A DNA stretch of 64,000 bases, taken from assembly GCF_020880995.1 (NCBI RefSeq), contig NZ_JAJISD010000007.1:248001-312000 (forward strand), read 5' to 3'. The translations under genes were made by a program, and so were the position numbers. Shown in pieces: positions 28,378 to 37,905 of the stretch. Numbering within the stretch: the stretch's first letter is position 1; each line of letters opens with the position of its first letter. The stretch comes from Reyranella aquatilis (GTDB taxonomy: Bacteria; Pseudomonadota; Alphaproteobacteria; Reyranellales; Reyranellaceae). The notes beneath the pieces were generated by a model. It made no database searches. It was not told the origin of the DNA and was given only the letters and a program-made list of their open reading frames with translations.

Positions 28378-29823
28378 ATGGCCGAGTACGATCTCGTCAT
28401 CCGCAACACCACCATCGCCACGGCCTCGGACGTCGTGAAGGGCGATATCGGCATCGCGGGCGGGCGGGTCGTCGCGCTGGGCGAGCGCCTCGACAAGGGC
28501 CGCCGCGAGATCGACGGCACGGGACGGATCGCCGTCCCCGGCGGCATCGATGCCCATGTCCATTTCGACCAGGACACCGCCGACGGCTCGGTCTTCTGCG
28601 ACGATTTCGAGAGCGGCAGCCGCGCCGCGGCGGCGGGCGGCACGACGACCATCATCCCCTTCGCCTACCAGAACAAGGGCCAGCCGCTGCGCGACGCGGT
28701 GAACAAGTATCACGCGCGCGCCGAGGGCAAGTCGCTGATCGACTACGCGTTCCACGTGATCCTGTCGGACGCCAGCGAGAAGATCATGGGCCAGGACTTC
28801 ACCGCCCTGGTCGCCGACGGCTACACCTCGTTCAAGGTCTACATGACCTACGACGACGTGAAGCTGACGGACCGCGAGATGCTCGATGCGCTGGCGGCCG
28901 CGCGGCGCGAGCAGGCGATGCTGATGATCCATGCGGAGAATTCCGACTGCATCACCTGGCTGACCGAACGGCTGGAGCTGAAGGGCATGACCGCCGCCAA
29001 GTTCCACGCGACCTCGCGCCCGTTCGTGGTCGAGCGCGAGGCCACGCACCGCGCCATCTCGCTGGCCGAGCTGCTCGACGTGCCGATGCTGCTGGTCCAT
29101 GTCTCGGCCAAGGAAGCCATGCACGAGATCCAGCGGGCGCAGGCGCGCGGCCTCAGGGTCTATGGCGAGACCTGCCCGCAATACCTGTTCCTGAGCGAGG
29201 AGGATTTCGAGAAGCCCGGCGACGAGGGCGCCAAGTGCGTGTGCTCGCCGCCGCCGCGCGGCACCGACAACCAGGAGCATATCTGGACCGGCCTCTCGGC
29301 CAACACCTTCCAGGTCCTGTCCTCCGATCACGCGGCCTTCAAGTTCGACGATGTGCGCGGCAAGAAGCTGCCGGGCGCGGCCCAGAGCTTCCGCAAGATC
29401 CCGAACGGCGTGCCGGGCGTCGAGACGCGGCTGCCGCTGCTCTTTTCCGAGGGCGTCAACAAGGGCCGCATCACCCTGCAGCAGTTCGTGGCGCTGAGCT
29501 CGACCAATGCGGCGAAGATCTACGGCCTGCATCCGCGCAAGGGCACGATCGCCGTCGGGTCGGACGCCGACATCGTGCTGTGGGATCCCGAGCGCAAGGT
29601 GAGCCTCACCAACTCGATCCTCCACCACAATTGCGACTACACGCCCTACGAGGGCCGCGAGCTCACCGGCTATCCGGTGATGACCCTCTCGCGCGGCGAG
29701 GTCGTAATGGACGAAGGCCGGATGAGCGGCTCCGCCGGCCGCGGCCAGTTCCAGAAATGCGACCGCCCCGAAGCCGCACGCCCGCGCGGCCGGCCGCTGA
29801 TCGATCCGTCGATCTTCAACTAA
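28378..29823 (+). CDS. hydA: Dihydropyrimidinase / D-hydantoinase
   Basis: 481 residues, normal length. H60 and H62 (IDAHVHFDQD), the carboxylated K153 (TSFKVYMTYDD) and the later HAEN, HVSAKEA and SSDHAAF motifs build the two-metal site. It opens the ring of dihydrouracil/dihydrothymine or hydantoins. RBS GGAGG lies five bases before ATG. It faces away from the nucleoside operon and its tail overlaps the convergent amidase gene by eight bases. Dihydropyrimidine dehydrogenase and beta-ureidopropionase genes are not in the window. Confidence 0.92.
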   Translation: MAEYDLVIRNTTIATASDVVKGDIGIAGGRVVALGERLDKGRREIDGTGRIAVPGGIDAHVHFDQDTADGSVFCDDFESGSRAAAAGGTTTIIPFAYQNKGQPLRDAVNKYHARAEGKSLIDYAFHVILSDASEKIMGQDFTALVADGYTSFKVYMTYDDVKLTDREMLDALAAARREQAMLMIHAENSDCITWLTERLELKGMTAAKFHATSRPFVVEREATHRAISLAELLDVPMLLVHVSAKEAMHEIQRAQARGLRVYGETCPQYLFLSEEDFEKPGDEGAKCVCSPPPRGTDNQEHIWTGLSANTFQVLSSDHAAFKFDDVRGKKLPGAAQSFRKIPNGVPGVETRLPLLFSEGVNKGRITLQQFVALSSTNAAKIYGLHPRKGTIAVGSDADIVLWDPERKVSLTNSILHHNCDYTPYEGRELTGYPVMTLSRGEVVMDEGRMSGSAGRGQFQKCDRPEAARPRGRPLIDPSIFN

Positions 29824-30493
29824 CCGAAGGCTCGTAGCGCTCGAGGAAATCGACGACCTCGGCCACCGTCAGGACGTCGGCGTACTTGGCCATCATGTCG
29901 TAGAGGTTGGCGAAATGCGGGCTCTCGTGCTTGTCGGCGACGCACTCCTCCGGAACGATCGTGCGGAAGCCGCGCGAGAGGCTGTCGACCACGGTGGCGC
30001 GCACGCAGCCCGACGTCGAGCCGCCGGTGACGATCACCGTGTCGACACGATGATAGGTGAGTAGCGAGCCCAGGTTCGTCTCGAAGAAGGCCGATGCCAT
30101 GCGCTTGTTCATGACGATGTCGCGTTCGCGATCGATGTCGCAGCGATCGTCGAGCCGTGACCGTCGATCTTCTGCGGTGATGCTGCGAAGCGACCGGGAC
30201 AGGTCGGCACGCGTTCCCCAGACACCGCAATCCTCGCCCGAGTCGAGATAGGCGACGAAGGTCCAGATCACCGGGCAACCATGGGTGCGCATCCGCCGCG
30301 CCAGCCCGTTCACGTATTCGATCTGGCGCGGATCGGTCTGGTAGGCGGTCGGGAATTCGGCCGGCCGCGTGTAGGCGTTCTGGAGATCGACGTTCACCAG
30401 GGCCGGCTTGCGTCCGAATCCAAAACGACGGCGGCGCGGATCGGCTTTCAGCTCCTCGTAGAGCTGGCGCGCCGTCTTGGTCGAGGTTTCCAT
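29816..30493 (-). CDS. Isochorismatase-like amidohydrolase, N-carbamoylsarcosine amidase type
   Basis: 225 residues. The cysteine hydrolase triad is D36 (NVDLQNAY), K130 (MNKRMASAF) and C163 (TSGCVRAT). The long insert around DLSRSLRS and the TNL motif fit carbamoylsarcosine or ureidoacrylate-type amidases that cut carbamoyl groups from small amides. Next to hydA it could remove the carbamoyl group of ring-opening products, though true ureidopropionases belong to another fold. Only 18 bases from the next gene upstream. Confidence 0.82.
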   Translation of the reverse strand: METSTKTARQLYEELKADPRRRRFGFGRKPALVNVDLQNAYTRPAEFPTAYQTDPRQIEYVNGLARRMRTHGCPVIWTFVAYLDSGEDCGVWGTRADLSRSLRSITAEDRRSRLDDRCDIDRERDIVMNKRMASAFFETNLGSLLTYHRVDTVIVTGGSTSGCVRATVVDSLSRGFRTIVPEECVADKHESPHFANLYDMMAKYADVLTVAEVVDFLERYEPSVS

Positions 30494-30511
30494 GCGGTTC
30501 GGCGCGGCAAG

Positions 30512-32011
30512 TCAGCCCGGCACCACGAACCCGTAGCGCAGGTTCGACGGATCACGGCCGCCGCGCTCGTAGTCCGACTTGATCGCGGCGAAGCGGTCGT
30601 CGCGCCAGGCGGCTTTCTTGATGTCGTACTTGTACATCTTCGCCGAATTCTCGCCGAAGATCGCGCGCTTAACCGGGCCGTCGGCGCTGCCGAGCGGGGC
30701 GAAGCCGAACTTCTTCTGCATGTCCTCGGGAATCTCGAGGCGGCGCAGCGCCTCGATCTGCCATTGCGGCGCGCCGGTCCAGACCGCGTCGGTGCCCCAC
30801 ACCACATGGTCCGCGCCCATGCCCTTGATCAGCATGCCCATCAGGGCCGCGCACAGCCGCGGCTCGGTCACGGTCGTCTGCGCGAAGATCTGCCCGAGGT
30901 CGGCGTAGACGTTGCTGACGCCATACTTCGAGGGAATCTCCGCGAGATCGGTGGTCCAGTCGACCCGGCCGGTTTTCTCGAACTGCTCGTAGCCCGCGGC
31001 TGAAGCGCCGGGCGCGCCGGTCCAGCGGAAGGCCGAGTGATAGACGACAAAGCGGATCTGCGGCCAGTCCTTCGCGGCCTTGCCGACATCGTCGACCGTC
31101 GCGTACGGCGTGAGATGAGGCCAGCGCTGCGAAACCGACGGGGGATAGAGACCCTTGTGGACGCAGACGATGTCGTAGCCCGCCTTCACGATCTTCTCGT
31201 AGAAGGGATAGACCAGCTTCTCGTCGTCCATGCGCCAGGGATGGCGCGCGAGGTCCTTGTTGGTGTTGTCGCCGACCGTATAGCCCTTCCAGGAATCGGG
31301 CTTCAGCGTCGCGATGCACTTGTCGACCTCGTCCATCCAGCCGTCGTAGCCCGGCGTGAAGATGGCGTGCGACAGGCAGCGCTTCGAGCCAGCCGCCTTG
31401 TTCACCTTCTCGCGTGCGTCGGCCTTCATCTCGTTGGTCAGGAACCAGTCGCGCGGATCCTCCGAGGCCGAACCGCTGACCAGCGCCACCTTGGTGTCGC
31501 TGTCGAGATAGATCTCCTTGAACCAGTTCGGATACTTGAGGTCCTCGAGTGTTTGCGGCCTGTCGACGAGGCCGGGATTCCAGCCGGCCTTGCCAACCGC
31601 CTCCCGGCCACGCACGAATCCGGCAAGCCGCGTGTCGTCGCGCAGGAAGTGCGTGTGCACGTCCATGACGAACTGGTCCTTCAGCCCGTCGGCGCGCGCC
31701 TGGGCGAGATCGACGCTCTTGGCCTCCGCGGGCGCCGCGCCATAGAGCGGACCGTAGATCTCGTTCATCGCGAGGAAAGCCGTCGCCATGCCAGCCGCGG
31801 TCTGGAAGAAACGCCGCCGCGACAGGCCATTCTTCGGCGCATACTCGTCGGCCAGCGCGTTCATGCGCGCTTCCACCTTCTTCTGCTGCTCGGTCTGCGG
31901 GACGGGCAGGAATTCGTCGCTGGAGACGACCTGCGTCGGCACAGGTGTCGCCTTGCCGGCCAGCCGGGCCGGCAGGAGCCCGCGATGTTCCTCGTCGCTC
32001 AACATGCCCAT
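30512..32011 (-). CDS. Amidohydrolase-2 family protein with internal twin-arginine segment
   Basis: 499 residues. The metal-dependent hydrolase barrel begins about residue 112 with MDVHTHFLRDD, followed by HKGLYPP, VVYHSAFRW and VWGTDAVWTG, the usual metal and acid positions. The first 63 residues are polar and precede S64-RRRFF and a hydrophobic run (TAAGMATAFLAMNEIYG), a Tat-like signal far from the N-terminus. Either the long start is real, as in some exported cofactor enzymes, or translation begins later. Starts at ATG 32009-32011. The substrate is unknown. Confidence 0.8.
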   Translation of the reverse strand: MGMLSDEEHRGLLPARLAGKATPVPTQVVSSDEFLPVPQTEQQKKVEARMNALADEYAPKNGLSRRRFFQTAAGMATAFLAMNEIYGPLYGAAPAEAKSVDLAQARADGLKDQFVMDVHTHFLRDDTRLAGFVRGREAVGKAGWNPGLVDRPQTLEDLKYPNWFKEIYLDSDTKVALVSGSASEDPRDWFLTNEMKADAREKVNKAAGSKRCLSHAIFTPGYDGWMDEVDKCIATLKPDSWKGYTVGDNTNKDLARHPWRMDDEKLVYPFYEKIVKAGYDIVCVHKGLYPPSVSQRWPHLTPYATVDDVGKAAKDWPQIRFVVYHSAFRWTGAPGASAAGYEQFEKTGRVDWTTDLAEIPSKYGVSNVYADLGQIFAQTTVTEPRLCAALMGMLIKGMGADHVVWGTDAVWTGAPQWQIEALRRLEIPEDMQKKFGFAPLGSADGPVKRAIFGENSAKMYKYDIKKAAWRDDRFAAIKSDYERGGRDPSNLRYGFVVPG

Positions 32012-32126
32012 GGCGGTCCTCGCGGAAGCTGGGGTCTAAGGGAAGCGCGGCATCGACGGAGGCGACCCGCTCTGCCGCAGACCTAGCAAGAAGGTTGCCG
32101 CTTCCCCTGTCAATGTCGGTCGCCCC

Positions 32127-32909
32127 CTACTTCGATTTCGGTGTCGCGGCGACTCCCGGCACATGATTGAGGACCGAGTGGACGAGCCCGCCGTCGACCA
32201 GCAGGGATTGCCCGGTGATGTAGCTCGCCTGCGGCCCCAGCAGGAAGGCGATGGCATCGGCGATGTCGCCCGGCTTGGCCACCCGGCCGAGCGGCACCAT
32301 CCTGGCGCGCCCGCGCGCCAGCGCGGGCTTGCTGTAGATCGCGTCGGTCATCGAGGTATGGACGAAGCCCGGGCAGACCGCGTTGGCGCGGATGCCGTCG
32401 GGCGCCCATTCCTGCGCCATCATCTCGGTCAGCATGATCAGCGCCGCCTTGGTCGGGCTATAGGCGCCGGTCGGCAGCTGCGGCACGACTCCCGCCATCG
32501 AGGCCAGCATCACGATGGCGCCGCGCGAGCGCTTGAGATGCGGATGCGCGGCCTTGGCCAGCAGCCAGTTGGCGCGCAGGTTGATGTCGAACACGCGGTT
32601 CCAGGTCGCGAGGTCGAGGTCGACCAGCTTCGAGGGCGCGGTGATGCCGGCATTGCCCACCAGCGCATCGATGCCGCCCATCGACTTCACCGCCGCGGCG
32701 ATCACCTTCGCGGGCTCCGTGGGCTTGGCCATGTCGGCCTTGAGCGTGCGCACCTTGCAGCCCGAGGTGCGCAGGTTCGTGGCCAGCGTCTCCAGCTCGT
32801 CGAGATAGGCGACGTCGCAGAGCGTCATCGCCTCCGCGCCGTCCGCCGCCAGTTTCAGGGCGGTCGCGCGACCGATGCCCCGGCTCGCGCCGGTGATGAC
32901 AACCCTCAT
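32127..32909 (-). CDS. Short-chain dehydrogenase/reductase, FabG-like
   Basis: 260 residues. The NAD(P) loop TGASRGIG starts at residue 6, NAG is at 86-88, and S137, Y150 and K154 form the catalytic set. Acts on an unknown alcohol/ketone in the cytoplasm. The SD GGAGGAG lies six bases before ATG 32907-32909 but is paired in a stem that spans the amidase stop codon, so its translation is probably coupled to the amidase. Confidence 0.88.
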   Translation of the reverse strand: MRVVITGASRGIGRATALKLAADGAEAMTLCDVAYLDELETLATNLRTSGCKVRTLKADMAKPTEPAKVIAAAVKSMGGIDALVGNAGITAPSKLVDLDLATWNRVFDINLRANWLLAKAAHPHLKRSRGAIVMLASMAGVVPQLPTGAYSPTKAALIMLTEMMAQEWAPDGIRANAVCPGFVHTSMTDAIYSKPALARGRARMVPLGRVAKPGDIADAIAFLLGPQASYITGQSLLVDGGLVHSVLNHVPGVAATPKSK

Positions 32910-32915
32910 TGTTCT

Positions 32916-32935
32916 CCTCCCCCGTTATGGGGAGG
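32916..32935 (-). promoter_or_regulatory. Hairpin hiding the SDR ribosome-binding site at the amidase stop
   Basis: On the minus strand TCCTCCCC pairs perfectly with GGGGAGGA around a short loop that contains the amidase TAA (32925-32927). The right arm is the SD of the SDR gene. A ribosome finishing the amidase would open the stem. It resembles the CCTCCCCC/GGGGGAGG repeats at 58604 and 62696, so it may be a captured piece of that repeat. Confidence 0.55.
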
Positions 32936-34376
32936 ATGGTGGCACGGTTCCCGGCTTGGGGTCGATGGGCAGCAGCCGGTCGAGGCCGACGAGCCTCTCG
33001 TAGAGCACCGCCGCCTGGAGAAGCGCCGCTTCGCCGCGCGGCTTGCCGACCAGCTGCAGCCCCACCGGCCGGCCGAAGCTGTCGAAGCCGCAGGGCACGG
33101 CGATGGCCGGGCTGCCGGTCACGGTGATGGCCGAGTTCAGCGTCGAGCCCGACATGTAGTTCTCGAGCTTCTTGCCGGCGATCGTGGCCGGCGCGCGCAG
33201 GTTGACGTCGAAGGCCGCGGTCGGCGCGCCCGGCGTCACCAGCAGGTCGTAGGTCTGGAAGAAGGCGAACATACGCCGGTAGAGCGCCGCGCGCTCCCGC
33301 TCGGCCCAGGCGAGCTGGCTGGTCGTCTGCTTGAGGCCCAGTTCAGTGTTCCAGATGATGTCGGGTTTGAACTTGTCGCGATGCTGCTGGATCTGCGATT
33401 CGCGATCGACCACGAACTGCTGGCTGCGCAGCGCCATGAAGACCTCGTCGACCGGTCCGAAATCCGGCGACACTTCCTCGACAATGCAGCCCAGCTCCTC
33501 GAAGCGCTGCGCCATCTTCGTGCAGATCTCGCGGATCTCGCGGTCGACCTCGAAGCGGCCCCCGAAGTCGATGGTGAAGGCGACGCGCTTCGGGACCACC
33601 GGATTGGCCACGGCCGCGCTGAACGAGACGGCCGGCGCGTCGAAGGTCATGGCGTCCTGCGGACAGAAGCCCGCCATGGTGTCGAGGAACAGCGCCAGAT
33701 CGGCGACGTTGCGCGCCATCGGCCCCTGCACCGACTGCGGCGAATAGAGATTGTTGGAAGTGCCGCGCGTCACGCGGCCCGCCGAGGGTCTGAGGCCCAC
33801 GGTCGAGCAGTAGGTACCGGGCCGCCGCAGCGAGCCGCCATGATCGGAACCGTGCGCCAACCAGACCTCGCCGGTCGCCACCGAGACCGAGCCGCCGCCG
33901 GTCGAGCCGCCGCACGTAAGCGAGGTGTTCCAGGGATTGCGCGTGCGTCCGAAGACCTCGTTGAAAGTGCTGCCGCCTGCGCCGAACTCAGGCGTGTTCG
34001 ACTTGCCCATCACGATGCCGCCCTTGCGCTCGATGCGCTCGACCAGCGGATTGGACTTCTCCGGCACATGGTTGGCGAAGATCGGCGAGCCGTAGGTCGT
34101 GCGCACGCCCGCCACGTCGGTCAGGTCCTTGATCGAAACCGGCAGGCCGGCCAGCCAGCCCGCCTCGCCTTCGGCCTCGTTGGCCTGGCCTGCCATGATC
34201 CTCTTCGCATGATCGCGCGCACGATCGAGGCAGAGCGTCGGCATGGCGTTCACGGCGGGCTCGACCTCTTCCATGCGCCGGGCCGACGCCTCGACCAGGT
34301 CGAGCGGCGTGATCTCCTTCTTCCTGAGACGCGAAACGGCCTCGACCGCGGTAAGACGCCAAAGTTCGTTGGTCAT
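32925..34376 (-). CDS. Amidase-signature family amidase
   Basis: 483 residues from ATG 34374-34376 with GGAGG seven bases upstream. The Ser-cisSer-Lys triad is K83 (SIKDLTDV), S158 (CGGSTGGGS) and S182 (DHGGSLRRP). Hydrolyses a carboxamide or acyl-amide of unknown identity; GatA function is unlikely because gatB/gatC are absent and the sequence is of the solitary amidase type. Divergent from the CoA-transferase gene (136-base gap). Confidence 0.88.
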   Translation of the reverse strand: MTNELWRLTAVEAVSRLRKKEITPLDLVEASARRMEEVEPAVNAMPTLCLDRARDHAKRIMAGQANEAEGEAGWLAGLPVSIKDLTDVAGVRTTYGSPIFANHVPEKSNPLVERIERKGGIVMGKSNTPEFGAGGSTFNEVFGRTRNPWNTSLTCGGSTGGGSVSVATGEVWLAHGSDHGGSLRRPGTYCSTVGLRPSAGRVTRGTSNNLYSPQSVQGPMARNVADLALFLDTMAGFCPQDAMTFDAPAVSFSAAVANPVVPKRVAFTIDFGGRFEVDREIREICTKMAQRFEELGCIVEEVSPDFGPVDEVFMALRSQQFVVDRESQIQQHRDKFKPDIIWNTELGLKQTTSQLAWAERERAALYRRMFAFFQTYDLLVTPGAPTAAFDVNLRAPATIAGKKLENYMSGSTLNSAITVTGSPAIAVPCGFDSFGRPVGLQLVGKPRGEAALLQAAVLYERLVGLDRLLPIDPKPGTVPPSSP

Positions 34377-34512
34377 GCAATGCCTCCGGCCGCAAGTGTG
34401 CCAGCCCTGGCCCGCGCCTGTCGCCCTCGATATCCCGCGATCCGCGTTTGGCTGACTTGACCGGGCCGCATGCGAGCGGCCATTCCTTCGGGACGGATCG
34501 AGGAAACGCACA

Positions 34513-35727
34513 ATGACAATGAACACACGGGAGCCGGCCGGACCACTGACCGGCCTGCGCATCGTCGATATCTCGACGGTCGTGGCCGGGCCTTTCGCAG
34601 CAGGACTGCTGGGCGACTATGGCGCCGAGATCGTGAAGGTCGAGATGCCGGGCGTCGGCGATTCGCTGCGCGCGCTGGCCCCGCACAAGGAGGGCGTGCC
34701 ACTGTGGTGGAAGGTCACCAACCGCAACAAGAAGGGCGTCACCCTGGACCTTCGTCTGCCCGAAGGCCGCGACCTGTTCGCCAAGCTGGTGGCCGACGCC
34801 GACGTGCTGGTCGAGAATTTTCGGCCTGGCACGCTCGACGGCTGGGGCATCACGCGGACCTGGCTGCAGGGCCTCAATCCCCGGCTCACCATCCTGCGCG
34901 TCACCGGCTTCGGCCAGGACGGCCCCTATGCCGGCCGGCCGGGTTTTGCGCGCATCTTCGAGGCGATGAGCGGCTTCACCCAGATCTGCGGCGAGGAGGA
35001 CGGGCGGCCGCTGCATCTCGGCTATCCGATCTCCGACGCGATTGCCGGCCTGTTCGGGGCGCTGGGCATCCTGGCGGCACTGCACGATCTTGCGCGCCAT
35101 CCCGAACGGCGCGGCCAGGAGATCGATTGCTCGGCGACCGAGGCGATGATGCGTACCCTCGAATTCCTTGCGATCGAGTACGACCAGCTGGGTGCGGTGC
35201 GCACGCGCTCGGGCAACCGCAGCCAGTACGCCGCGCCCGGCAACGTCTATCGCACCGCCGACGACAAGTGGGCCTCGATCGCGGCCTCGACGCAGAGCAT
35301 CTTCGTTCGCCTGTGCGCAGCGCTCGACCTGAAGCACCTTCTTGAGGATCCGCGCTTCGCGCTAAATCCGGCGAGGGTGAAGAACTACCTCGAGCTGGAC
35401 GAGATTGTCGGCGCCGCCATCGGCAAGCTGACGCTGGCGGAACTGCGCGAGACCTTCACCCGCCACGAGGTCGGCTTCTCGCCGATCTACGACATCGCCG
35501 ACGTCTTCGCCGATCCGCAGTTCGCCGCCCGACAGGCGATCGTCAGCGTCCCGGACGGTGAGCTTGGCTCGGTGCGCATGCAGGGCGTCGTCCCGCGCTT
35601 CTCCGAGACTCCGGGCGCCGTGCGCCACGCCGGCCCGGCGATGGGCCAGCACAACGAGGAAGTCTATGGCGGCCTGGGTCTGTCCGCGGCGGAGATCGCG
35701 GCGCTCCGGGCACGCAAGGTCATCTAG
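34513..35727 (+). CDS. CaiB/BaiF-family (type III) CoA-transferase
   Basis: 404 residues. GLRIVDISTVVAGPFAAGLLGDYGAEIVKVE is the N-terminal Rossmann-like part, quoted here as family marks VDISTVVAGP and GAEIVKVE. D175 in YPISDAIAG aligns with the aspartate that carries the acyl group in formyl-CoA transferase. Moves CoA between carboxylic acids. A TTT carboxylate receptor follows 11 bases later, so the acid it binds may be the one activated here. Confidence 0.88.
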   Translation: MTMNTREPAGPLTGLRIVDISTVVAGPFAAGLLGDYGAEIVKVEMPGVGDSLRALAPHKEGVPLWWKVTNRNKKGVTLDLRLPEGRDLFAKLVADADVLVENFRPGTLDGWGITRTWLQGLNPRLTILRVTGFGQDGPYAGRPGFARIFEAMSGFTQICGEEDGRPLHLGYPISDAIAGLFGALGILAALHDLARHPERRGQEIDCSATEAMMRTLEFLAIEYDQLGAVRTRSGNRSQYAAPGNVYRTADDKWASIAASTQSIFVRLCAALDLKHLLEDPRFALNPARVKNYLELDEIVGAAIGKLTLAELRETFTRHEVGFSPIYDIADVFADPQFAARQAIVSVPDGELGSVRMQGVVPRFSETPGAVRHAGPAMGQHNEEVYGGLGLSAAEIAALRARKVI

Positions 35728-35738
35728 GGAGGAACAGC

Positions 35739-36698
35739 ATGTTACGACGCACGTTCGGCGCATTCTCGCTCGCCGCCCTGGCCGCGCCCGCTGCCCATGC
35801 GCAGGGCGACAAGGTCGCCAAGATGGTCGTCGGCTTCCCGGCCGGACAGGCCACCGACATCGTCGCCCGCATCTTCGCCGAGGCCCTGAAGGCGGAGCTG
35901 GGTGAGACCGTGATCGTCGACAACAAGCCCGGTCAGGGCGGCAGCATCGCGCTCGGCCTTGTCGCCCGCGCGGTCCCCGACGGCAGCACCTTCATCCTGT
36001 CGCCGCTGGCCGCACTCGCCATCAACCCGCACCTCTACAAGAACGTCGCCTACCAGAGCCTCACCAGCTTCGAGCCGGTGGCGCGCGTCTGCGATCTGCC
36101 GCTGGTGCTGGTGGTGCACCCGTCGCTGCCGGTGAAGACGCTGCCGGAACTCATCGCCTACGCGAAGGCCAACCCGGACAAGCTCAGCCATCCCTCCTCG
36201 GGCAACGGCACGTTGAGCCATGTCGCCATGGAGGAGCTGAAGGCCAAGGCCGGGATCCGGATCCTTCACGTTCCCTATCAGGGCAGCCCGCCGGCGATGA
36301 ACGATCTCGTCGCCGGCACGGTTCAGGTCGCGATGGATACCGTCACCGTCACCAAGCCGCACATCGATGCCGGCCGGATGCGCCTGATCGCCGTCAGCAC
36401 GCTCGAACGACTGTCTTTTTTTCCCGATACGCCGACCATCGCCGAGCAGGGATTCCCCGGCCTGGAGGCCAGCGCGTGGCTGGCGGTCCTGCTGCCGGCG
36501 CAGACACCGGCCGACAAAGTGAAGCGCCTGTCGGATGCCGTGGTGAAGGTGGTCGGCATGCCCGAGATCCAGAAGAAATTCCTTGCAGCCGGTGCGATTC
36601 CCCACGCCATGGATGCCACCCGGTTCGCCGCGTTCCTCAGGAGCGAGGATCAGCGCTGGAGCAAGGTGATCGCACAGTCCGGCATCAAGGCAGACTGA
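35739..36698 (+). CDS. Bug/TctC-family (TTT) periplasmic solute receptor
   Basis: 319 residues with a signal peptide (FGAFSLAALAAPAAHAQ). VVGFPAGQATDIVARIFAE, VIVDNKPGQGGSIALG and HVPYQGSPPAMNDL are the family blocks. GGGAGG precedes ATG. Orphan receptor without membrane partners; paired with the CoA-transferase gene. Its last 14 bases overlap the convergent MFS gene. Confidence 0.9.
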   Translation: MLRRTFGAFSLAALAAPAAHAQGDKVAKMVVGFPAGQATDIVARIFAEALKAELGETVIVDNKPGQGGSIALGLVARAVPDGSTFILSPLAALAINPHLYKNVAYQSLTSFEPVARVCDLPLVLVVHPSLPVKTLPELIAYAKANPDKLSHPSSGNGTLSHVAMEELKAKAGIRILHVPYQGSPPAMNDLVAGTVQVAMDTVTVTKPHIDAGRMRLIAVSTLERLSFFPDTPTIAEQGFPGLEASAWLAVLLPAQTPADKVKRLSDAVVKVVGMPEIQKKFLAAGAIPHAMDATRFAAFLRSEDQRWSKVIAQSGIKAD

Positions 36699-37905
36699 CC
36701 ATGGGGCGCCTGCGCTGGGCCATGTAGAGGATGCCAAGCAGCATGAGGTTCAGAAGGTTGAACGCCAGTGCCGACTGGAAGGCCGACATGTAGGACAGAG
36801 TGGCGTCGAAGATGAAGCCGCCCAGCCACCCGCCTGCGGCCATGCCGGCCATCGCGAACAGCATGACCACGCCCAGCCGCCACCCGGCGATCGTCGGACC
36901 GTAGAGGAACCGCAGGTTCAGCGCATAGCCCTGCACGATGGCGATGAACGGAATGCCGTGCAGCAGCGACAGCGCGTAGATGCCATTGATGTCGCGGACA
37001 TATAGGAAACCGACCAGCGAGCCGATCTGGATCACCGAGCAGAGCAGGCTGACCGGCAGCGGGCCGATGCGCTGGGCCAGCCGCGCCATGACGAAGGTGG
37101 CGACGATCGCCGACACCAGCACCAGCGACACCGCCTCCGTACCGCGCGCCGCCGGGTAGCCGAGATCGCCGCAGAAGGCGACCATGTGCACGAAGGGGAT
37201 CGCCATCGCCGCGCAACAGCAGAAGCCGGCGGCCGACAGCAGCACCATGATCGTCGAGGAGGGCAGCGGCAGGTGGACCTTCTGCTCGCGCCGCCGCCCA
37301 CCGGGTCCTCGCAAGGTCGGCGCCGCGCGCACGTAAAGAGCACCCAGCAGCAACAGCACGCCTGATACGAGGCCATAGACCAGCAGCGTGTCGCGCCAGC
37401 CGATCTCCGGCAGCAGCAGCCGATAGACCTGCGGCCAGACCGAGCCGGCCACGGCGGGGCCGATGGAGATGAGGGCGACCGCCATGTTGCGCCGCTTCTC
37501 GAACCAGCCCTGCACGTTGTTCATCGCCGGCGTGAAGGTGCCCGCATTGCCGAAGAAGCCCAGCAGCATCGCATAGCCCGCGTAGAGTGCGATCTCGCCG
37601 CCGCGCGAGGCGATCCAGCCGCCCAGCGCGATCGACACGCCGGCGATCAGCAGCGGCACCCGCGGGCTGGTGCGATCGGCCAGCCAGCCCATGAAGACGC
37701 CGCCGACGCCCATGCCGAAGAAGCCGACCATGTAGGCAAAGGACGGCACGGCGCGCTGGTCGCCGAAATCGGCCGCCATCTCCTTGAGCCCGACCATCGG
37801 CAGATAGATGCCGCCGCCGCCCAGCGCCACGCAGGCCATCGAGACCAGCGCCAGCCGCCAGGCATAGGCGCTGTCGATGCCCCTCCCCGGGCGGGCGTCG
37901 CTCAC
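36685..37905 (-). CDS. MFS transporter
   Basis: 406 residues, twelve helices. The loop 2-3 motif GWLADRTSPRVPLLIAG and a charged central loop (GGRRREQKV, about 205-213) are typical of the anion/carboxylate exporters and importers of this superfamily. The start is GTG 37903-37905, overlapping the sulfatase stop (GTGA). Coupling to the sulfatase suggests it carries a sulfate ester or its product. Confidence 0.88.
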   Translation of the reverse strand: MSDARPGRGIDSAYAWRLALVSMACVALGGGGIYLPMVGLKEMAADFGDQRAVPSFAYMVGFFGMGVGGVFMGWLADRTSPRVPLLIAGVSIALGGWIASRGGEIALYAGYAMLLGFFGNAGTFTPAMNNVQGWFEKRRNMAVALISIGPAVAGSVWPQVYRLLLPEIGWRDTLLVYGLVSGVLLLLGALYVRAAPTLRGPGGRRREQKVHLPLPSSTIMVLLSAAGFCCCAAMAIPFVHMVAFCGDLGYPAARGTEAVSLVLVSAIVATFVMARLAQRIGPLPVSLLCSVIQIGSLVGFLYVRDINGIYALSLLHGIPFIAIVQGYALNLRFLYGPTIAGWRLGVVMLFAMAGMAAGGWLGGFIFDATLSYMSAFQSALAFNLLNLMLLGILYMAQRRRPMVSLP

